Shown piece after piece: positions 8,465 through 16,248 of a stretch of 64,000 nucleotides of DNA. A model generated the notes under the pieces. That model searched no databases. It was not told where the DNA came from and worked only from the letters and a program-made list of their open reading frames with translations. The translations under genes and the position numbers were made by a program. Source of the stretch: Siminovitchia fordii DSM 16014 = CIP 108821 (GTDB taxonomy: Bacteria > Bacillota > Bacilli > Bacillales > Bacillaceae_C); contig NZ_KB894685.1 of the NCBI RefSeq assembly GCF_000374565.1, positions 62,001-126,000 of the forward strand. The letters run 5' to 3'. How positions within the stretch are numbered: position 1 is the stretch's first letter; each line of letters starts with the position of its first letter.

Positions 8465-8559
8465 CTTCGAGGGGAGTAGCTACACAACAAAGTCGTCAAT
8501 ACAGGATAACTTCCTCGGCTTTGTTGGCAACACAGAAGTGTTGTTTGCGAGACCTTGCC
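8465..8559 (+). promoter_or_regulatory. yybP-ykoY manganese riboswitch aptamer
   Basis: The two conserved sequence blocks of the yybP-ykoY family are present: GGGGAGTAGC at 8471-8480 and CGAGACCTTGCC ending at 8559. Between them are two helices: ACAACAAAG pairing with CTTTGTTG (about 8483-8526), and GCAACAC / GTGTTG (about 8527-8543). The family senses Mn2+ and usually turns on manganese exporters (TerC/YkoY, MntP, P-type ATPases). Here no such gene follows. Confidence 0.85.
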
Positions 8560-8582
8560 AAATTTTTGGTGAGGTCTTTCCT
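8549..8582 (+). terminator. Riboswitch expression-platform terminator
   Basis: GAGACCTTGCC pairs with GGTGAGGTCT across an AAATTTTT loop, and TTTC follows. The 5' arm is the last conserved block of the aptamer, so ligand binding and terminator formation are mutually exclusive, as in other members of this family. Confidence 0.8.
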
Positions 8583-8587
8583 ATTTC

Positions 8588-8625
8588 AAGACGTCATACC
8601 AAAATTTGGTTATGACGTCTTTTTC
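8588..8625 (+). terminator. Second hairpin/terminator after the riboswitch
   Basis: AAGACGTCATACCAAA pairs with TTTGGTTATGACGTCTT (one bulge) and is followed by five T. It stands between the riboswitch terminator and the ribosome binding site of the kinase-like gene, with no gene between the two hairpins. Confidence 0.8.
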
Positions 8626-8643
8626 ATTGAAAGGAGTACTAAT

Positions 8644-9282
8644 TTGGATTATAAAAATTTGGCCAAAAGTGTAGTCATTCGTTATGTGAATAATAAACCC
8701 GTCGTTGCAGCATATGCTCAATCGTTAAAACCAGTAGGTGCTGGAAGAAGTGCCTTTGTATTCAAAATAGAAAATACCAATAAAGCCATTAAAGTGTATT
8801 TACCTGAATTTTGGCATATCGCAAAGGAAGAAGCATGCATATATGATGTAATTCAACAAATCAACTATTATCCAGAAATATATGAGTCCGGGCCAAACTA
8901 TATTGTGATCGATTATATTGAAGGCCACACGTTTTTTGAATGCCTGACGCTTGGCATTCCTATAGAAGAGGAGAAATTAATAGAAGTCGATCACGCTTTA
9001 TCTGTAACGAAAAAATGTGGATTGAACCCATCAGACATTCATTTAAGAAACATTTTGATTACACCGGATGGAGAAATAAAACTAATCGATGTAGCACGAT
9101 TTCGTCAAATAAAAAAATGTAATCAGTGGGAAGATTTAAAAAGTGCATATTATCGTTATTACAACCGTCCTTTTTTTCCAAAAAAACTGCCTGCTTTCCT
9201 GTTAAATATAATTGCGCTCTGCTATAAGAATTTTAATCGAAAACAATCTAAACGTTTTTCTAAAAATGAAATTAACTTTTAA
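8644..9282 (+). CDS. YrzF-like protein kinase family protein
   Basis: A 212-residue protein resembling B. subtilis YrzF, a predicted small atypical Ser/Thr kinase. It has a glycine-loop-like GAGRSAFVFKIE, an ATP-lysine region KAIKVYLP, a hinge region YIVIDYIEGHTFFE, a catalytic-loop-like SDIHLRNILI and the metal-binding IKLIDVARF. The start is TTG at 8644, since AAAGGAG lies 7 bases before it and homologues begin there. The upstream open frame overlaps the riboswitch and is not coding. Transcription from the promoter at 8413 must read through two terminator hairpins to reach it, so its expression may respond to Mn2+. Confidence 0.8.
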   Translation: MDYKNLAKSVVIRYVNNKPVVAAYAQSLKPVGAGRSAFVFKIENTNKAIKVYLPEFWHIAKEEACIYDVIQQINYYPEIYESGPNYIVIDYIEGHTFFECLTLGIPIEEEKLIEVDHALSVTKKCGLNPSDIHLRNILITPDGEIKLIDVARFRQIKKCNQWEDLKSAYYRYYNRPFFPKKLPAFLLNIIALCYKNFNRKQSKRFSKNEINF

Positions 9283-9932
9283 TATCATTTAGACGTAAAC
9301 ACCAGTAAGAAATCTCCAAAAGCATCGATATATTAACATTTACAACCTTTTTTGTCATATTTTAGTTTGCAGTGTAATGTATAAAAAAAGCACATACTCG
9401 GGGGAAATTTTGGGGTGAATTGGGACTAAAAATATAATAGGGTAGATGCTAAATAGTAAACAAGCTCGGTCTGCGAACTGGGCTTTATATTTCTTAAAAG
9501 CCCCACTTTTGTAAGAAGGGCTATTCAGTAAACTTAACACTGACAATAGCATCGAAATCTATTCTGTGTGATTTGAGGCCAGTGTCCACTAAATTAATCA
9601 TTTGATTGATAAAATATCAAAGCCATCAAGCTTTAAAAAGAGTCCATCAATCCAGAGAGTAAAAGTAACCCGACAAGTTAAACTCAATCGAAGCTGCGGC
9701 TTTTTCATGCATTGTTTTGTTTATGTAGATTAATTCAAGTCTCTGTCTGGATTCTGCTGGACGGATTTAGCAAGCTTTTCACATTATCACACCGAACAAT
9801 TGAGAAGGTTAATATGGATTTGATGTAGAAGTAGAAAAAAAGACTCGTGACAAAGTAGAATATTTTTCAACGTAGACAATATATACAGGATAAGAATCTA
9901 AGTACGCATTTTTTGATGAAGGGAGAAATCTC
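9283..9932. other. 650-base intergenic region with possible element remnants
   Basis: No intact gene with a start and ribosome binding site was found. On the minus strand a 65-codon frame (9355-9552) reads through SPSYKSGAFKKYKAQFADRA. It looks like the conserved but non-functional sequence often found near old mobile elements, but I cannot name it. The rest is AT-rich and unremarkable. Confidence 0.3.
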
Positions 9933-10448
9933 ATGAATAAATTTGTAGATGACAATTTACATGAAACGAGAAATAACCTAGTAAAGGAGATTACTTTATT
10001 AAGCGAGGCTCAATTTAACAGTATGCCTGGTATGAATAAGTGGAGTATAGCACAAGTTTGCCATCACTTGGTTTTAGTGGAAGAGGCATCAATAAAGGCT
10101 ATTGCATGGGGATTAAAAGAGACTGATAGAGCACCAAAAGAACGTAAAAATGTTCATCATATATTATTGAATAGAACAAAAAAGATTAAAGCTCCAAAAA
10201 TCGTTGAACCAGATGTAAAACCCTTTGAAGTTCAGCAAATAATTGACTTGTTAAACCAATCCAGAAAAAAGTTGATGACTTTTCTTAGTACTATAGAAGA
10301 TAAATCTATATTGGCGAAAAAATCAGTGATGCATCCAGCATTGGGTGAATTACCCCTTGATCAATGGATTGAACAAATATATTTGCATGAACAGCGACAC
10401 ATAGAACAAATAAACGAGTTAAAATTACTATTAGAGGCGACACCCTAA
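9933..10448 (+). CDS. DinB-fold family protein
   Basis: A 171-residue four-helix DinB/YfiT-like protein, probably metal-binding. Likely metal ligands are the histidine in QVCHHLVLVE (about residue 49) and the two in LHEQRHIEQI (about 152-156), in the arrangement typical of the family. Members include thiol-S-transferases (bacillithiol-dependent) and DNA-damage-inducible proteins of unknown role, and this one cannot be assigned further. The ATG follows GAAGGGAG. It is monocistronic, with its own terminator. Confidence 0.8.
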   Translation: MNKFVDDNLHETRNNLVKEITLLSEAQFNSMPGMNKWSIAQVCHHLVLVEEASIKAIAWGLKETDRAPKERKNVHHILLNRTKKIKAPKIVEPDVKPFEVQQIIDLLNQSRKKLMTFLSTIEDKSILAKKSVMHPALGELPLDQWIEQIYLHEQRHIEQINELKLLLEATP

Positions 10449-10461
10449 ACCTACGATGAAT

Positions 10462-10490
10462 AAAGCCCGGTCAGCGCCGGGCCTATTTTT
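10462..10490 (+). terminator. Terminator of the DinB-like gene
   Basis: GCCCGG / CCGGGC with a 6-base loop, followed by CTATTTTT, 14 bases after the stop codon. Confidence 0.75.
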
Positions 10491-10618
10491 CTATTACTCA
10501 TACATTTGTTCTCCCGTCCCGTTTCTTAAGTGCACACAAAAAGACCCTGTAAAGTAGTTTTATTGAGTGTCTACTCTACAAAATACAGTTTACTTTGTGT
10601 ACTTGTTTTCTTTCTCTG

Positions 10619-11047
10619 TCAAAAAGTTGTATATACATTTTCGCATTCTTCTCCAGTCGGCTCATAAAAGCAGTGCAGTTTATATCTGCCGACCAAAGGC
10701 TGATCATACCATGTTGCCGGACAGTCGCCCGTCGGCCTGAAATACCATAGACTATATTTGGCAGGCCAAAATCTTTCACCTTGCACAGTACGTCTTGCCA
10801 ACCTTCTTTCACTTTCCCTTGTCCTTTGATAAAAATAACCATGAGTCACAGCTTCGAATGCATGGGGCTGATATACCATCTGAGGTATGGTACGGAGGCC
10901 GACAAAATCGGAGCAGTTTGCCCTGATTCGATTGACCCCTACATTACCAACCAAAAGCATACCTTGTATTCCTTCTCCCTCAGCTTCCGCCCGAAGCAGC
11001 CTTGCCAACAAGTCTATATCGGATGTCCTCGCTTTAACAACAGCCAT
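10619..11047 (-). CDS. cwlJ: Spore cortex-lytic hydrolase CwlJ
   Basis: A 142-residue cortex-lytic enzyme of the SleB/CwlJ hydrolase family, held in the spore coat and needed for Ca-DPA-triggered germination. The length equals B. subtilis CwlJ. The signatures LLARLLRAEAEGEG, MLLVGNVGVNRIRA, YQPHAFEAVTHGYFYQR and SLWYFRPTGDCPA are nearly identical to it. It has no signal peptide, as expected for an enzyme made in the mother cell. GGAGGTGG precedes the ATG. In many Bacillus species gerQ, needed for CwlJ assembly, lies beside it; no gerQ is in the neighbouring DNA here. Confidence 0.96.
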   Translation of the reverse strand: MAVVKARTSDIDLLARLLRAEAEGEGIQGMLLVGNVGVNRIRANCSDFVGLRTIPQMVYQPHAFEAVTHGYFYQRTRESERRLARRTVQGERFWPAKYSLWYFRPTGDCPATWYDQPLVGRYKLHCFYEPTGEECENVYTTF

Positions 11048-11120
11048 ACAGCGCCACCTCCATGTATCTACATCTTCATTCTATTACTGGAAATGAGATT
11101 TGTTGACTGGAGTCCGGGGC

Positions 11121-12143
11121 TTACATCAAACCCGCAAACTTTATCCTTGCTTTAGCTGCAATTTCCTCTGGAGCTTTATAAGTAAGCGGCTCTTGGTGCA
11201 ATGCCTGAAAGAAATTGATATCGCTTGTTCCAAGGGGTCCAATCGCCAGCCGCGGAATTAGCCGGACATGGATAGGTTCTCTTTCTTCCGGATCGACAGA
11301 CATCATTAGATTAAAACTTGAAAATTCTTGATCTGCAAGGATGGAAAAAATTGTTTCCAGACCCTTAGCAAAATGCCCCCAATCCGTCTCTTTAATATCC
11401 TCTAAGGAATAAGCGTTGTTAAAAATTCCAACATAATCATTGTGGCTTTTTGGTGCAAAAGCATGGAGCCATGTAATCATCCCAGTATCAGCAATCCATC
11501 TTTCACCAATAGATTTTTCGGTTTCGCTAAGAGCGGTAAAATACTCTTTTCCCGTCTCCATTTCGAATTGCCGTGCCTTTTCATATATGTTTGTCTGATA
11601 ATTTGTTCCAGTATCCGAAATGATGATATGAAGATGGGGATGGATGATGCTACCACCGGAAAGCGGCAGGTAGTTCCAATTGATTGAAGCGAACTTGGCA
11701 TTTGAATCCGTTAAGGTCACCTTATGTATATACTCCTGTGCCGCCTGAAAAGCATCTTTTATCAATGCAGGTGTGAACTCATTTAACTGGATAAAATGAT
11801 CTCTGGAAATCACCGTCACCCCGTTATGTTTGCTGTATGGGAAAAGATTGGGGAACACAACAGCTTCTCCTTTCGTAATCCGCCCATCATCACTTATTTC
11901 TTTCGGAAATACAGGGGTCATTTTAAATAAATTCTCTGGACAAAAAGGACAATTGACTCCTTTTGTCTTTTCGGCCGCTTCTAAATAATCAAAAGAAGCT
12001 ACTGCCAATCCCGCGTCGTAAACTAGACGGGAGCTTTCCCCTGTCAGTGGGTCGAAACGAATCTCGGTTTCACGTTCGATTTTTTCCCCTTCCGCATTAT
12101 AAAAAGTAAATATCTCCTTCCTTTTCCTTAACTTGATTGCCAA
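11121..12143 (-). CDS. GalT/HIT-superfamily nucleotidyltransferase-like protein
   Basis: A 340-residue protein with a zinc-type motif CPFCPEN (about residue 70) and an HIT motif IIHPHLHIII (about 170), as in galactose-1-phosphate uridylyltransferase relatives. GalT itself has HPHGQ at the active site; HPHLH is closer to HIT hydrolases, so uridylyltransfer is uncertain. The start is set at TTG 12143, which has AGAGGAGGGG 10 bases upstream, instead of an upstream TTG that overlaps this site. No galactose genes are nearby. Confidence 0.7.
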   Translation of the reverse strand: MAIKLRKRKEIFTFYNAEGEKIERETEIRFDPLTGESSRLVYDAGLAVASFDYLEAAEKTKGVNCPFCPENLFKMTPVFPKEISDDGRITKGEAVVFPNLFPYSKHNGVTVISRDHFIQLNEFTPALIKDAFQAAQEYIHKVTLTDSNAKFASINWNYLPLSGGSIIHPHLHIIISDTGTNYQTNIYEKARQFEMETGKEYFTALSETEKSIGERWIADTGMITWLHAFAPKSHNDYVGIFNNAYSLEDIKETDWGHFAKGLETIFSILADQEFSSFNLMMSVDPEEREPIHVRLIPRLAIGPLGTSDINFFQALHQEPLTYKAPEEIAAKARIKFAGLM

Positions 12144-12235
12144 TGTTTTAGCCCCTCCTCTTTTACGTATCAATATATCATCTCTCCTGTTAAATGTCTG
12201 TATTTTCTATCTCTTTAATTCAAAAATCAGGCATA

Positions 12236-12346
12236 TGAAAAGCGCAAGTTCCCTGTCATTACAGTCAAACAAGACAATTCCCGCAGAGGAAGTTCAGCTG
12301 TGGAGGGAATCGGTTTGTAAGCCTGAAGCTAGACAAAGCCCATGCG
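12236..12346. repeat. Degenerate dispersed-repeat copy
   Basis: It begins AAAAGCGCAAG and ends GAAGCTAGACAAAGC, matching the two ends of the clearer copy between odhA and odhB (53086-53205); the middle has diverged. It lies between the GalT-like gene and metA, with no coding content. Confidence 0.5.
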
Positions 12347-12401
12347 CATTCTGAAAAAATGATACAAAATGTTAGACAAATAAAATATTCGTGCGATTTA
12401 T

Positions 12402-13346
12402 TTACTGTTTATTCGAAACAGACATATCTACTTTCACTTTACGATCCTGCTCATAAGGAGTTTCCTGATAAACGTAGTAATTAAGCCAATTGGAAAAAAG
12501 TAGATGGCTGTGAGAACGCCAGGTGTTTATCGGCTGCTCATTTACATCGTTATTCGGGAAGTAATTTTCTGGTATTTGTATATCCAATCCTTTTTTCAAA
12601 TCCCGTTCGTATTCTGTAGCTAGCGTATTTGTGTCATACTCCAAATGACCAGTGAGCATTATATGCTTCTCGTCTTCTGATATAATAATAAAAGGCCCGG
12701 CTTCCCCTTCAGATAATAGTTTCAGGCCAGGGTGCTCCTTAATTTTTTCCCGGCTTACGCTTGTGTATCGTGAATGCGGAGCGTAGTAAACTTCATCGAA
12801 TCCTCGGACAAGTTTGATGGTCTGGTCAGAGATCGTGTGCCTGTATATACCGGAACATTTGGACGGAAGCTCAAATTTGCCTATTCCGTAATGATGGTAT
12901 AAAGCGGCCTGTGCGCCCCAGCAAATATGCATAACCGAAGTGACATGATCTTTTGACCAATCCATGATTTTCTTCAGTTCTTCCCAATAATTGACCTTCT
13001 CAAAAGGGAGATGTTCAATTGGTGCTCCCGTAATGATCATGCCGTCAAAATAATATTTGTTTACAGATGAAAACGTCTTGTAAAATTGTTCCAAATGCCA
13101 TTTGCTTACATTTTTGGATTGGTGGGTTTCCATATGCAAAAATGTTATATTCACCTGTAAAGGAGTATTTCCAAGAAGCCTAAGCAATTGTACTTCCGTC
13201 TTTTCTTTTTCAGGCATCAAATTTAAAATCAATATATTCAATGGACGGATATCTTGCGTGCTTGCTCTTTCTTCATCCATTACAAATATTTTTTCTTTTT
13301 CAAGAACTTCCCGCGCCGGCATTTGTTTAGGAATGTTAATTGGCAA
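12402..13346 (-). CDS. metA: Homoserine O-acetyltransferase
   Basis: Acylates homoserine in the first committed step of methionine synthesis. The 314-residue sequence has the catalytic cysteine at 142 (VMHICWGAQ), Lys47 (LMPEKEKTE) and the His/Glu pair GHLEYD near 234-236. Residue 111 is glutamate ([10 protein letters not shown]), which in the characterised Bacillus cereus enzyme selects acetyl-CoA; E. coli MetA has glycine there. TTG start at 13346 with GCAGGAGGG. The 5' region before the next gene is only about 140 bases and shows no S-box riboswitch. Confidence 0.95.
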   Translation of the reverse strand: MPINIPKQMPAREVLEKEKIFVMDEERASTQDIRPLNILILNLMPEKEKTEVQLLRLLGNTPLQVNITFLHMETHQSKNVSKWHLEQFYKTFSSVNKYYFDGMIITGAPIEHLPFEKVNYWEELKKIMDWSKDHVTSVMHICWGAQAALYHHYGIGKFELPSKCSGIYRHTISDQTIKLVRGFDEVYYAPHSRYTSVSREKIKEHPGLKLLSEGEAGPFIIISEDEKHIMLTGHLEYDTNTLATEYERDLKKGLDIQIPENYFPNNDVNEQPINTWRSHSHLLFSNWLNYYVYQETPYEQDRKVKVDMSVSNKQ

Positions 13347-13445
13347 TGAAATCCCTCCTGCTTGAAAAAGCTAATAAAACCTATTATAAGCGGGAATCAA
13401 CAATTCATCAACGGCTAAAATTTATTATTGGATTTTTTTACTATA

Positions 13446-13474
13446 AAAAAGACATGCCTATGAGCGGCATGCCC
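13446..13474 (-). terminator. Terminator of the symporter operon
   Basis: On the minus strand GGGCATGCC / GGCATGTC is followed by six T, 14 bases after the symporter stop codon. The few bases beyond it hold the metA promoter. Confidence 0.85.
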
Positions 13475-13487
13475 TTAGTAAACATCT

Positions 13488-15020
13488 TTAAAGCTCTGCG
13501 CCGAGCCCGGTATTCGACTTGACGTCCATTTCGTTGTACTTGACCGTATTATTCTCAGGCTTTGTTATTAAAGAAACAACGACTGATGTCAGGAATCCTA
13601 ATGGGATACTTATGATGCCCGGATTGGCAAGTGGAAATATAGCGTTTTCCCCCATTACACTTGGCCCTATAATGACCAGAATGACAGCACTCAGCATCCC
13701 AGCAAGCATTCCGGCAATCGCTCCGGCTGTATTAAAACGCTTCCAATAGAGCGAGAAGATGATAACCGGCAGGTTTGCACTTGCCCCGACGGCAAAAGCC
13801 AATACAACCAAATAGGCCACATTCATTCCTTTAGCCAAAATCCCAAGTGTGATTGACAAAGCTCCGATCACTAATGCCGTATTTCGTGCAACCATGAATT
13901 GCTTCTTGCTATCCACTTTTCCACGCTTAATAACATTTGTATAAATATCATGTGCAAATGCTCCTGACCCTGCGATCACCAATCCCGCAACAACAGCAAC
14001 GATGGTTGCAAAGGAGACAGCTGATATGAGCGACATGAAAATTTCTCCACCGATTGTTCCTTCTCCACCCCCGATATATTGGGCCAATAATGGTGCGGCC
14101 ATGTTTCCGCCTTTGTCGGCAGCTCGAATGGCATCGGAACCGACAAGGACTGATGCTGCAAAACCGACCAAAGCGATCATGATATAAAATAAGCCGATCA
14201 GGATCATCGCCCAAATAACGGACTTCCTTGCTTCCTGTGCAGATGGCACTGTGTAGAAGCGGATTAAAATATGAGGCAAGCCTGCAGTTCCCAATATCAA
14301 TGCCATACCAAGGGATAACAGGTCAATCGGATTTTTATATAACATTCCCGGTGAAAGGAATTCCTTGCCGTTTGTTGTAACAACTTCACCAAATAGGCCA
14401 GAAATGCTGAACTTAAAGATAAATGCGACCAACAATACAAGGATTAGAGTAGCAAACATCAACAGTACAGCTTTGATGATCTGAACCCAGCTTGTCGCCA
14501 GCATCCCCCCTAGCATGACGTAAATGATCATCAATGCTCCGATGATGATGACGGCAAGCTCATATGGAATACCGACTAGCAGATTAATGATGGCTCCAGC
14601 GCCCACCATCTGCGCCACCATGTAAAACGTTGTGACGACCAATGTAACGATGGCTGTCATCATCCTAATTGGTCTTTCTTTCAAGCGGGAAGCCAACACA
14701 TCAGCAACCGTAAACTTACCGGAATTTCTAAGCGGCTCTGCAATAATATAAAGAACAATTACATATCCGACCATCCAACCAACTGCATACATAAATCCAT
14801 CATACCCGTTTAAGGCCACCAATCCAGCAATTCCCAAGAAGGAGGCAGCACTTAAATAGTCACCGGATATCGCCAATCCGTTTTGCCAACCTGTCAAAGA
14901 CCGTCCTGCAGTATAAAAGTCCGCTGTACTTTTGTTTCTTTTGGCAGCCAATAACGTAATATAGATCGTTGCTCCAACTATCGCAACAAATAAAAAAATC
15001 CCAAATGCATGAGCCCCCAT
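13488..15020 (-). CDS. Sodium:solute symporter, acetate-type (ActP/YwcA-like)
   Basis: A 510-residue member of the sodium:solute symporter family with about 13 membrane helices. The N-terminal AGRSLTGWQNGLAISGDYLSAASFLGI and the internal GTAGLPHILIRFYTV match acetate permease ActP and Bacillus YwcA. It likely imports acetate, pyruvate or a similar monocarboxylate with Na+. It starts 3 bases after the DUF485 stop codon. About 55% of positions appear shared with the second symporter at 17990-19540, so the two are paralogues. Upstream of the pair lies a cre site. Confidence 0.88.
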   Translation of the reverse strand: MGAHAFGIFLFVAIVGATIYITLLAAKRNKSTADFYTAGRSLTGWQNGLAISGDYLSAASFLGIAGLVALNGYDGFMYAVGWMVGYVIVLYIIAEPLRNSGKFTVADVLASRLKERPIRMMTAIVTLVVTTFYMVAQMVGAGAIINLLVGIPYELAVIIIGALMIIYVMLGGMLATSWVQIIKAVLLMFATLILVLLVAFIFKFSISGLFGEVVTTNGKEFLSPGMLYKNPIDLLSLGMALILGTAGLPHILIRFYTVPSAQEARKSVIWAMILIGLFYIMIALVGFAASVLVGSDAIRAADKGGNMAAPLLAQYIGGGEGTIGGEIFMSLISAVSFATIVAVVAGLVIAGSGAFAHDIYTNVIKRGKVDSKKQFMVARNTALVIGALSITLGILAKGMNVAYLVVLAFAVGASANLPVIIFSLYWKRFNTAGAIAGMLAGMLSAVILVIIGPSVMGENAIFPLANPGIISIPLGFLTSVVVSLITKPENNTVKYNEMDVKSNTGLGAEL

Positions 15021-15022
15021 GA

Positions 15023-15331
15023 CTATGCCCCCTTCCTCTGCCTGTATTTATCAACTGTAGACTTTGCCTTTTGATCAAAACCTTTCGCTTTCACAAAATA
15101 TACAAAGGCAAGGGCCCAGGCAACGAAATAAAGGGAGACACCGTACAGATAACCAAAGGTTATATTTCCCGTTACAAATTTTCCCATAAGTGGCTTTGCA
15201 TAAGCAGCCATTAATGGGAACGATAGATAAAGGCAGAAAAACAAAATGACAACAGGCCAAATAAAGAGCAATTTGGATCTTTTCAGCTCCATAAACTCCT
15301 TAGACTTGGCAATTTGTTCGTAGTTATCCAT
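15023..15331 (-). CDS. DUF485 membrane protein (YwcB/YjcH-like)
   Basis: A 102-residue protein with two hydrophobic segments (about 23-45 and 65-85), of the DUF485 family. This family is almost always encoded directly before an ActP-type symporter and probably helps that carrier. GAGAGGTGC precedes the ATG. It is the first gene of a two-gene unit whose leader carries the cre site at 15466-15480. Confidence 0.88.
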   Translation of the reverse strand: MDNYEQIAKSKEFMELKRSKLLFIWPVVILFFCLYLSFPLMAAYAKPLMGKFVTGNITFGYLYGVSLYFVAWALAFVYFVKAKGFDQKAKSTVDKYRQRKGA

Positions 15332-15465
15332 TTCAATGCACCTCTCGGTTTGGATTAAAATCAGTTACAAAAAACCGATTTTATTTACTATAAAACAGAG
15401 GTGCTACAAATAGTGAATAAATCCGCGAATTGTCAGATATTTTACACGAATGGCAGTGATTCATA

Positions 15466-15480
15466 TGTAAACGGTTTCAA
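15466..15480 (-). promoter_or_regulatory. Catabolite-response element (cre)
   Basis: On the minus strand TTGAAACCGTTTACA fits the CcpA consensus WTGNAANCGNWNNCW at every position. It starts at the base after the response-regulator stop codon and lies 135 bases before the DUF485/symporter pair, so it should place that pair under carbon catabolite control. Confidence 0.75.
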
Positions 15481-16248
15481 TCACTGTCCCAGCAGCTGAA
15501 ACAGCTTTTTCTGCGCACTGCGGCTGACTGGTATTCGTGTTTTCTTTTCTCCTTTTAGAATGAGATTATAAGCTCCATTGAACCATGGGGTTATTTCTTG
15601 GATGAAATCCAAGTTAACTAAATAGCTGCGGTGTGTCCGGAAAAATGGAAAGCCCTTCAGCTTCTCTTCCAATTCCTGTAATGTCATTTTCCCTTGGACA
15701 AATTCATCGGCAGTGTGGATTTCTACAAACCTTTCTACACGTGTCGCATAGTGTATCGATTCGGGAGACAACACCACAACTTTTTCACCATCATCAATCA
15801 GCAATTTGGATGAAGCAGGAATCAAATTGGTTGAATTTCTTTTATTTTTTTCATTTGGAGAGTCAGACTTTGAAGAACTCGAGAGCCGACGCCTTATCCT
15901 GTCCGAAGCCTCTTTCAAACGTGATTCATCATATGGTTTCAATAAATAGTCCACCGCCTCCACTTCGAATGCTTCAAGAGCATAATCATCATATGCGGTT
16001 ATAAATACGAAAAGCGGAGGATTTTCTTTATCCTTTGTCAATTTCTTAGCAACATCCACACCGGACATCAAAGGCATGTGAATGTCCAAAAATATGACAT
16101 CCGGCTCAAATTTTTCATAAAGTTCAAGTAACTGCTCCCCTGATTCAGCACTTGGACATAGTAGGAAATCTTTTTCCTGCTGCAGCATATATATCAGCTC
16201 TTCTCTGACGAGGCGCTCATCTTCCGCAACCATCACTCGAATCGTCAT
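15481..16248 (-). CDS. LytTR-family response regulator
   Basis: A 255-residue two-domain regulator. The N-terminal receiver has acidic residues near 10-11 and the phospho-acceptor Asp55 (VIFLDIHMP), with Lys at DYLLKPYD. The C-terminal LytTR DNA-binding domain starts near 150 and contains FFRTHRSYLVNLDFI. It overlaps the sensor kinase gene by four bases (ATGA). Its place between two symporter modules suggests it controls carboxylate uptake, as LytT (PftR) controls pyruvate transport in B. subtilis. The target sites were not identified. Confidence 0.9.
   Translation of the reverse strand: MTIRVMVAEDERLVREELIYMLQQEKDFLLCPSAESGEQLLELYEKFEPDVIFLDIHMPLMSGVDVAKKLTKDKENPPLFVFITAYDDYALEAFEVEAVDYLLKPYDESRLKEASDRIRRRLSSSSKSDSPNEKNKRNSTNLIPASSKLLIDDGEKVVVLSPESIHYATRVERFVEIHTADEFVQGKMTLQELEEKLKGFPFFRTHRSYLVNLDFIQEITPWFNGAYNLILKGEKKTRIPVSRSAQKKLFQLLGQ

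Noticed and set aside
8395-8643. N-terminal extension of the YrzF-like kinase by about 83 codons
   Set aside because: This stretch is the promoter, riboswitch and two hairpins; the TTG at 8644 has its own ribosome binding site and matches homologue starts.
11121-12143. True GalT of the Leloir pathway
   Set aside because: The active-site motif is HPHLH, not HPHGQ, and no galK or galE is nearby.
13347-13445. Possible S-box (SAM) riboswitch or T-box ahead of metA
   Set aside because: The gap is too short and shows neither the conserved S-box core nor a T-box motif.
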